A stretch of 48,282 bases of DNA, from positions 1-48,282 of the forward strand of contig CANSUS010000027.1 in assembly GCA_947650155.1 (NCBI GenBank), in the 5' to 3' direction. The DNA comes from an uncultured Lachnospiraceae bacterium. Its GTDB lineage: Bacteria > Bacillota > Clostridia > Lachnospirales > Lachnospiraceae. The number at the start of each line of letters is the position of its first letter. Positions within the stretch are counted from its first letter, which is position 1. The position numbers and the translations under genes are program-made. The notes under the pieces were generated by a model, which did no database searches, was not told the origin of the DNA, and saw nothing but the letters and a program-made list of their open reading frames with translations. Below, piece after piece: positions 42,872 to 48,282 of this stretch.

Positions 42872-43773
42872 TATTTTAAGTCTCCCTGTTCTTTCATTCT
42901 GCGTCCAAATTTCTCACATTCATACATTTTTGCATCCACAAGAAAGCGATACCAATACGCCTGCAGGAAATGAAATATTTTCCCTTCCTTTCCGTCCAGA
43001 AATCCCAACCGGATATAATATCTGTAAATAAAATATAAATGACTTCTGAAAAACTTTGGCAGACTGTAATAACCATGATTTTTAATCATACGTTTCCGTT
43101 TTGCCTGTTTTGTTGACACTGCCCCGTCCAGAAGATTTTCTTTCTGCACATTTTCCATCATCTGCTGATGATCAAGCACTTCGAGATTACTGTACCAGTT
43201 ATGTTTTCCGATCCACCATTCCAGATCCTTCGTATTATGATCCATAAAGTCCTGTTTAAATTCCACAGTCTCTCCTCTTTTTAAGATCAAATGTTCATCC
43301 ATTATTTTCTGTTCGCAGACAGCATCCCCTGTCCGAAAAATCCGAAGCAGTTTTTCCGGGTAACGTCCTCCATGTCTGATCCATTTTCCAAGAAAGTACA
43401 CTCTTCTTCTTAAAATCACTCCTGAAACTTCCGGCGGCAGTTTTTCCAGACGGCTGTCAATTTCACAAGCAAGTTCTTCCAGCAGTTCTTCATCCGCATC
43501 CATGCGCATCGCCCACGATGTTGTAACAGATGTATTTTCCAGCCCCCAATTAAACTGGGCAGCATGATTGACCCACTTGTTTTCATAAAAATCCAGCCTG
43601 CTGCCCTGTTTTTGCAATTCTTCATTTAATTCCTGTGCCAGTTTCTTCGTTCCATCCGTACTGAAACTGTCTATTACCACGAACCGTTTTGCCACGCCCC
43701 GAAAGGATTCCACACATTTACGCAGATTATGCTCTTCATTTTTCGTCAGGATCAAAACTGTCAGATCTACCAT
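42871..43773 (-). CDS. Glycosyltransferase family 2 (WaaE/KdtX-like)
   Basis: A GT-A transferase of 300 residues. LTVLILTKNEEHNLRKCVES, VVIDSFSTDGT, NHAAQFNWGLE and MRMDADEEL follow the order of the WaaE/KdtX-like GT2 subgroup, with DADEE as metal site and the FLGKWIRHGGRYPEKLLRIF stretch as the acceptor loop. It has no clear membrane segment. GGAGGAGGG precedes the ATG, and the gene overlaps the Wzy-like gene by 38 bases. It probably adds a sugar or a branch to the region E repeat unit. Confidence 0.88.
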   Translation of the reverse strand: MVDLTVLILTKNEEHNLRKCVESFRGVAKRFVVIDSFSTDGTKKLAQELNEELQKQGSRLDFYENKWVNHAAQFNWGLENTSVTTSWAMRMDADEELLEELACEIDSRLEKLPPEVSGVILRRRVYFLGKWIRHGGRYPEKLLRIFRTGDAVCEQKIMDEHLILKRGETVEFKQDFMDHNTKDLEWWIGKHNWYSNLEVLDHQQMMENVQKENLLDGAVSTKQAKRKRMIKNHGYYSLPKFFRSHLYFIYRYYIRLGFLDGKEGKIFHFLQAYWYRFLVDAKMYECEKFGRRMKEQGDLK

Positions 43774-44908
43774 TTATACCCTCCTCCTGCTGAGTCCGTA
43801 CCGAAGAGATTACCATCCCTGAAAACATAAGCGGGAACCAGCTCATTTGTGTTGCTTCCATACTGTCTACCGTGATTCCGGTCCCTAACAGAATCACCGC
43901 AAGCAGAATCATAACATAAAAAGTCTTTCTGTCCTGTATCTGTAAAACGTAATAGACAACACTTACCACAAAAACAATAAAAAATAACATTCCTGCGATC
44001 CCTGTAGTATAGAGGATCTTTAAATACATATTACCCACAGAACCGTCTATTCCGTCCGCACAAAGATTCAAACCGAATAATTTTTCCCATACTCCCGCCG
44101 ATAAATACTGGTTCCAGACAGTGCTCCACCTCTCATACCGTACATACATATTTCCAACAGAAAGCCAATCTCCCAAGGTACCGATCTGCTCCAGAATACC
44201 AGTATGCCTGCTGATGACAGGCAGCATTAACAAACTGCTGAGCAGAAGCAGTCCAAATATGGAAACTGCAAGCAGAATATTGGTAATTTTCTGTTTTCCC
44301 GCCGCTCTCTCAAAAAGGTAAAAAAACATCAAAAACACGATGACCAGTAAAAGCGCTTTTTGTATCCCTGCGTCTGAGCAGAATACCATATAAGGACAAA
44401 TGAGAAACATAGTCATATATTTTCTCATGGTATTTCTTCCAAACATCCCAATAAATATCAATGCCAGAATCATAGCGAATGCCATGTCCGTATCATAATA
44501 GTACAGGTCCCCCTCCGCATTATTTACATGCAGAAAACCCGCGCCAAAGCGGTAAAGACGGTAAAAAAAATTAATGTAAACGACCATGTATGCCGCTTTC
44601 ACAAGCGCCCCATAGCACTCTTTGATCCTGTCATAGTATATCCGCCCTACAAAATACATTAAAAATGCAGATAATACTTTTACATAAATCCCGTACCCAT
44701 CCGTATTTTTTAAGAAAGACACCGTCAAAAGCGTCCCTCCAATCAGAATAAGCAGATCAGAAAATGTAAAAAATTCCTTGACGCTCGGACGTACAAGCAA
44801 AATCTGATAGACAAGCGCAGCCATAACCATAATCACCATCATATAGTCCATCCAGTGATAGGGGTACATAATATCCACGATTTGCTTTAAAAACAGAAAT
44901 ACCGACAT
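43736..44908 (-). CDS. Wzy-like O-antigen/capsule polymerase (copy 2)
   Basis: This 390-residue membrane protein has about eleven hydrophobic segments and a larger loop near residues 230-290 containing YERWSTVWNQYL. It is clearly related to the protein encoded at 46948-48144: both open with a FLKQ-x-VD motif and a DY-x-MVI segment, share VVY-x-NFFYR in the middle with a DLYYYDTD or GLYYYKTD stretch, and end in TQMSWFP. This layout fits a Wzy polymerase, which joins flipped repeat units outside the membrane. GGGAGAGG precedes the ATG. Two paralogues in one operon suggest two linkages or a recent duplication. Confidence 0.75.
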   Translation of the reverse strand: MSVFLFLKQIVDIMYPYHWMDYMMVIMVMAALVYQILLVRPSVKEFFTFSDLLILIGGTLLTVSFLKNTDGYGIYVKVLSAFLMYFVGRIYYDRIKECYGALVKAAYMVVYINFFYRLYRFGAGFLHVNNAEGDLYYYDTDMAFAMILALIFIGMFGRNTMRKYMTMFLICPYMVFCSDAGIQKALLLVIVFLMFFYLFERAAGKQKITNILLAVSIFGLLLLSSLLMLPVISRHTGILEQIGTLGDWLSVGNMYVRYERWSTVWNQYLSAGVWEKLFGLNLCADGIDGSVGNMYLKILYTTGIAGMLFFIVFVVSVVYYVLQIQDRKTFYVMILLAVILLGTGITVDSMEATQMSWFPLMFSGMVISSVRTQQEEGINGRSDSFDPDEK

Positions 44909-44911
44909 AAT

Positions 44912-46939
44912 TTAGTCCTCTCCCATAATTTCCTTCCGGTATTTTTCAATGGATACCTTCTTTGTTAAATGTTTTGTCAAATATGTCCTCCCTGCCTTTC
45001 CCATCTGCGCCTGGCTGTCGCTTCCACGGGTTTGAATAAAATAGGCGATCAATTGCTCAATTGCTTTGTAATCTCCCGGCTGCGCCACAATACCGCACCC
45101 GGATTCTTCTATAATGAGTCTTGCTTCCGACTCCTCTTCCAAAATGCCAAGAACCGGTTTACCCGCAGACATTACGCCATAAAGCTTACTCGGAACAGAA
45201 ACGCCTTTAATTCCCTTTGCATTGACCACAAAATGAACATTTCCGGCATTCAGGCTGTATACCAGCCTGTCCTTATCCTGATAGGGTGCAAAACATACAT
45301 TATCCAGTTCATGCTTTATCACATAATCTCTAAGCTGCTCCACTACAGAACCATCTCCGGCAAACAAAAAAACTACCTCTTTCTCATCCTTAAACTTCTC
45401 TATCACTCTGATAATATTCAGCAGGTCATAATACAAGCCGATATTCCCCGAATACATGATCACAAACTTATCCTCTATCCTGTATTTCCTTTTAAATGCC
45501 ATCACCTGTTCATTTTCCCCGGAAAGCGGTACAATCTCTTCTTCGTCGATCCAGTTATTGATATAACTGTAAGCAGGCATTTTTGACCTTTCCTTATCTG
45601 TTCCTGCAAAACGCGCTTTCAGCGTATCAATCATATCCCTGCCTACTACAATAACCTTGTCTGCTTTTTTACAGCTGTATTTATCAAGGCGCATTAAAAA
45701 TTTTAATGCCGCCTTATTCGTTGCATACTTGACCGCCATAATCTGTTCGGGATTAAAATCCTGAATATTGTAAATAAACTTGGCATGTTTGATCTTTTTT
45801 CCGATCACGCCAAGCAGACCGCCAAGAACAGGCGGCTGGGATATGGTAAATACATAATCCTGTTCTTCGATCCGAAGGGTCGCTGCAATCGCTGATATAA
45901 AATAAGCCGCTATATTATAAAGACGGCTGGGGGCAAAATTTTTACGAAACTCGGGAACACGGATTCTCAGTACATTGATGCCGTTTATATTTTCATAATA
46001 ATATTTATGTTTTTTATAATACTGCGATATTTTGCCTGTATAAGAAGGCACTGTACAGATCACCGTAATATGAAAAGAATCTTTTAATCCTTCCGCCAGT
46101 TCTGTTAAGATCTGCCCCGTTGATGCCACGTCAGGGTAATAGTAATGGGCATAAATCAGCAGGCTTTTCTTATCCCTTTGTACACGTTTTTTCCCTCTGA
46201 AAGCTTCTTTTGCCAGTAAAAGCAGAAACTTTCCGTTTGTCTTTATATAACGTTTCCACAGTCTCTTTGGGTCCTGTATGAGCCTGTAGAGCCATTCCAG
46301 ATAATGGCTGCGCATCCACAGCGGCGCCCGTTTCACCGTTCCTGCATGAAAATCAAAACCGGCGCCCACACCAAACATCAGAGCATTTACTTTCCCCTGA
46401 TGTGCATACATCCATTCTTCCTGCTTTGGCGCGCCTAAGCCAATCCATAAAATATCTGCGCCCGACTCGTTGATCCGCTTTACCGCTTCTTCATCTTCTT
46501 CCCTGCTTAAAGGGCGAAAAGGCGGCGCCTCCATACCTGCAATTTTTAATCCCGGATATTTCTTCCTGAGATTTTGTCTAAGCGCGCTTATCGTTTCTTC
46601 ACTGCTCCCGTAAAAATAATGGGAAATTTCCGTATTTTCTGTTGCTTTCCATAGCTGCGGCATCAGATCGGGTCCTGCAACCTGCCTGGCTTCTTTATAT
46701 CCCCGCAGTCTTTGCAGAAACGCCAGCGGACTTCCATCGGGCAGCGCAATAAACGCCGAATTTTGAATATTACGGTACTCTGCGTTATCATATGCCATAA
46801 CCGTTGTATGCACATTGGACAGGCATATAAATTTTCCTTTTAAGTTGTCCAGATCGTGTGTGATCAGGCGCACCACATCTTCCATATTGGTAATGGCGAT
46901 GTCCACACCCAATATGCGGTTTGTAAAAGGTTTTTTCAT
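44912..46939 (-). CDS. Fusion of TagA/WecG (GT26) and GT4 glycosyltransferase domains
   Basis: Residues 1 to about 250 are a TagA/WecG/CpsF domain: ILGVDIAITNMEDVV, ALPDGSPLAF, GPDLMP, WIGLGAPKQEEWM and the FGVGAGFDFHAGTVKRAP segment. Such enzymes add ManNAc (or a related sugar) to GlcNAc-PP-lipid. From about 265 to 675 follows a complete GT4 enzyme starting IYAHYYYPDVASTGQILTEL, with QDFNPEQIMAV, MYSGNIGLYYDLLNI and a C-terminal VPSKLYGVMSAGKPV donor motif, like WbuB/WcaI. The start at 46939 has GGAG upstream. A single polypeptide could do two early steps in sequence. UDP-ManNAc could come from the epimerase at 11326-12441. Confidence 0.88.
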   Translation of the reverse strand: MKKPFTNRILGVDIAITNMEDVVRLITHDLDNLKGKFICLSNVHTTVMAYDNAEYRNIQNSAFIALPDGSPLAFLQRLRGYKEARQVAGPDLMPQLWKATENTEISHYFYGSSEETISALRQNLRKKYPGLKIAGMEAPPFRPLSREEDEEAVKRINESGADILWIGLGAPKQEEWMYAHQGKVNALMFGVGAGFDFHAGTVKRAPLWMRSHYLEWLYRLIQDPKRLWKRYIKTNGKFLLLLAKEAFRGKKRVQRDKKSLLIYAHYYYPDVASTGQILTELAEGLKDSFHITVICTVPSYTGKISQYYKKHKYYYENINGINVLRIRVPEFRKNFAPSRLYNIAAYFISAIAATLRIEEQDYVFTISQPPVLGGLLGVIGKKIKHAKFIYNIQDFNPEQIMAVKYATNKAALKFLMRLDKYSCKKADKVIVVGRDMIDTLKARFAGTDKERSKMPAYSYINNWIDEEEIVPLSGENEQVMAFKRKYRIEDKFVIMYSGNIGLYYDLLNIIRVIEKFKDEKEVVFLFAGDGSVVEQLRDYVIKHELDNVCFAPYQDKDRLVYSLNAGNVHFVVNAKGIKGVSVPSKLYGVMSAGKPVLGILEEESEARLIIEESGCGIVAQPGDYKAIEQLIAYFIQTRGSDSQAQMGKAGRTYLTKHLTKKVSIEKYRKEIMGED

Positions 46940-46947
46940 TGATGCTC

Positions 46948-48144
46948 CTATCCGCATGAATCTTCATTCATACAAGCTGCACTCTGTCGTTTTCCCGTCA
47001 AAAGCATACCTGCAGACAGCATCGGAAACCAACTCATCTGCGTTGACTCCAGACTTTCAACAGTCAGGCCTGCAATTAACAGCATGCTCCACAAGATCAA
47101 CACAATATATTTCTGCTTTCTGTCGTCTTCCTGTAAAAGTTTCCTGAAAATGCTGATCAGAAAAGCCAAAAACACAAAGCATCCCAAATATCCTGCCGCG
47201 TAAATCTGTTTCACATACATACTGTGCGCTGCTATTCCTTTGGAATTATGCAGATATTCCGTTCCCAGATCAATTCCAAATATCCTTGTTAAAAAAGACT
47301 GGTTACTGAAGAAATCCAAAATATCCCACCATACAATATGCCTCGAATGCATCAGTTTTTCAAGAAAAGCTCCTGCTCCCGCCTCATCGCCCATTCCCGG
47401 TGCAATTTCTGTAAACGGAATAAACTGCAGCACAATAAAAAAGACAAGAACCAGAAAAGAAAGCACGCCTCCGATCCAAAACACATATTTCTCCTTCAGT
47501 TTCAGCGCAAAACGCTCTCTGAGCTCCAATTCATGCAGGAAAATCAACAAATATTCCACTGCCATGATAAGCTGTCCTGTTCTTGCCCCGGAATAAAATA
47601 CCATGTAACCGCATACGGGAAGGATCGTAATCCATTTCAGCCACTTCACTTCACTGAACATATAAATAAACAAAACAGCAATAATGATTCCTATTGCAAG
47701 ATCCGTCTTATAATAGTATAACCCGCCCACATTTAAAAGAGTCTCTTCGGGTCCCGTTACAATAAATTTAAATCCAAACTGATAAAACCGGTAGAAAAAA
47801 TTAGAGTATACGACGATATAACCTGCGCCGGCAAGTAATTTTCCATATTGTAAAATATCACACCCATACGCTCTTCCTAAAAAATACAGCAGAAAACAAG
47901 ACTCTATTTTAAAAAAATTGCCGTAAGCAGACGGATAACGAAGGAAAGAAACAGCGTATATTAATACCAGCGCTATAATCAAATAATCTGCCGGACATAA
48001 AAACTCTTTCAGATTTTTATATATCTTATCTTTTCCTATTTTCCTGCAAAGCAGAAAAAGGCACAGTATTACCATGCCATAATCCAAAATCTTAAATTGA
48101 TAACACATATCTACCAGTTGTTTTAAAAATATAAATATTGGCAT
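46948..48144 (-). CDS. Wzy-like O-antigen/capsule polymerase (copy 1)
   Basis: First gene of the region E operon. It has 398 residues with about eleven hydrophobic helices. It shares FLKQ-VD, VVYSNFFYRFYQFG, GLYYYKTDLAIG and the C-terminal STQMSWFP pattern with the gene at 43736-44908. The long outside loop holds HIVWWDILDFFSNQSF. Wzy enzymes vary in sequence, so the call rests on topology, the paralogue and the adjacent Wzx. The ribosome site (GTGAGA) is modest. A near-consensus promoter lies 39 to 67 bases upstream. Confidence 0.75.
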   Translation of the reverse strand: MPIFIFLKQLVDMCYQFKILDYGMVILCLFLLCRKIGKDKIYKNLKEFLCPADYLIIALVLIYAVSFLRYPSAYGNFFKIESCFLLYFLGRAYGCDILQYGKLLAGAGYIVVYSNFFYRFYQFGFKFIVTGPEETLLNVGGLYYYKTDLAIGIIIAVLFIYMFSEVKWLKWITILPVCGYMVFYSGARTGQLIMAVEYLLIFLHELELRERFALKLKEKYVFWIGGVLSFLVLVFFIVLQFIPFTEIAPGMGDEAGAGAFLEKLMHSRHIVWWDILDFFSNQSFLTRIFGIDLGTEYLHNSKGIAAHSMYVKQIYAAGYLGCFVFLAFLISIFRKLLQEDDRKQKYIVLILWSMLLIAGLTVESLESTQMSWFPMLSAGMLLTGKRQSAACMNEDSCG

Positions 48145-48182
48145 ACTGTCTCACATTCTCTTATCATCGTTTATTTTTTTCA

Positions 48183-48211
48183 ATTTTATCAATTCCATAC
48201 AATAATGTCAA
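48183..48211 (-). promoter_or_regulatory. Sigma-A promoter of the region E glycan operon
   Basis: On the minus strand a perfect TTGACA (48211-48206), a 17-base spacer and TAAAAT (48188-48183) precede the first Wzy-like gene. It is the strongest promoter match in the window and should drive the run of genes down to 31438. Confidence 0.75.
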
Positions 48212-48214
48212 TCT

Positions 48215-48231
48215 GACCCGTTCCACGGGTC
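48215..48231. promoter_or_regulatory. Inverted repeat just upstream of the region E promoter
   Basis: GACCCGT and ACGGGTC pair around a 3-base spacer, ending four bases before the -35 box. It could be an activator or repressor site, or the stem of a transcript from upstream. There is no T-run on the minus strand, so it is not a clear terminator for that direction. Confidence 0.45.
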
Positions 48232-48282
48232 GTGTAAATTTACTGTAGGAATTTAATAGACAGAGTATCCCTGAGATCTGTT

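Noticed and set aside
44969-45586. Plus-strand open frame of 205 codons
   Set aside because: It is antisense to the GT4 half of the fusion gene, whose motifs are clear on the minus strand.
31438-48144. CRISPR array or tandem repeat
   Set aside because: No regularly spaced repeats were found; only the 17-bp pair and the palindrome cluster recur.

Overview
The window looks like a cell-surface glycan region of a low-GC Gram-positive anaerobe, most likely a clostridial (Lachnospiraceae-type) genome. Reasons: strong AGGAGG-like ribosome sites, consensus sigma-A promoters, TagGH/TagA/MnaA-type genes, and families common in gut Clostridia (DUF6020, GtrII-like, AAA/PD-(D/E)XK 'DUF1703' proteins). 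Species cannot be read from the sequence. I saw no rRNA, tRNA or CRISPR array. All genes but one (29707-31488) lie on the minus strand.

Region A (70-15450, minus, very AT-rich) is one tight operon with a good promoter at 15471-15499. In transcription order it encodes two GT2 enzymes, a GT4, UDP-GlcNAc 2-epimerase, a second GT4, a Wzm/Wzt ABC polysaccharide exporter whose ATPase carries a C-terminal Wzt-like domain, a large GT-B-like protein with Kps/Kdo-transferase-like motifs, a SPASM radical-SAM enzyme, a KdsB-like CMP-ulosonate synthetase, a DRE-TIM pyruvate-aldolase-like enzyme with an extra C-terminal domain, a HAD phosphatase, a TylF-type O-methyltransferase and an acyltransferase-3 containing a G9 tract. 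The aldolase, phosphatase, cytidylyltransferase and Kps-like genes together suggest that a 3-deoxy-2-ulosonic (Kdo-like) sugar is made and added to an ABC-exported glycan. That would be unusual in a Gram-positive and is the most novel candidate here.

Region B (15451-16718) has no intact gene. It holds a heavily decayed IS4-family transposase and marks a shift in base composition.

Region C (16719-24489) holds a short GT2/DUF2304/DPM1-like operon, then an island unrelated to glycans: an orphan AbrB-like protein with its own promoter, a three-gene set (zinc ribbon, AAA ATPase, PD-(D/E)XK-like protein) resembling a defence system, and a membrane KAP NTPase.

Region D (24532-31488) holds four multi-pass membrane proteins of GT-C type or likely so: ArnT/PMT-like, an unknown, GtrII-like, and the divergently transcribed DUF6020 protein. 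With the DPM1-like enzyme of region C they could form a polyprenyl-phosphate-sugar decoration module.

Region E (31438-48144, minus) is a second glycan operon, led by a near-consensus promoter at 48183-48211. It encodes two paralogous Wzy-like polymerases flanking a GT26-GT4 fusion, GT2/GT4/GT32/GT-D-like transferases, an SGNH hydrolase and a Wzx-like flippase. Its tail is interrupted by an AAA/PD-(D/E)XK cassette bounded by a 17-bp direct repeat, and it contains a compact palindrome cluster at 34826-34930. The window therefore encodes two export logics side by side (ABC-dependent and Wzx/Wzy). UDP-ManNAc made by the epimerase of region A could feed the TagA-like domain of region E.
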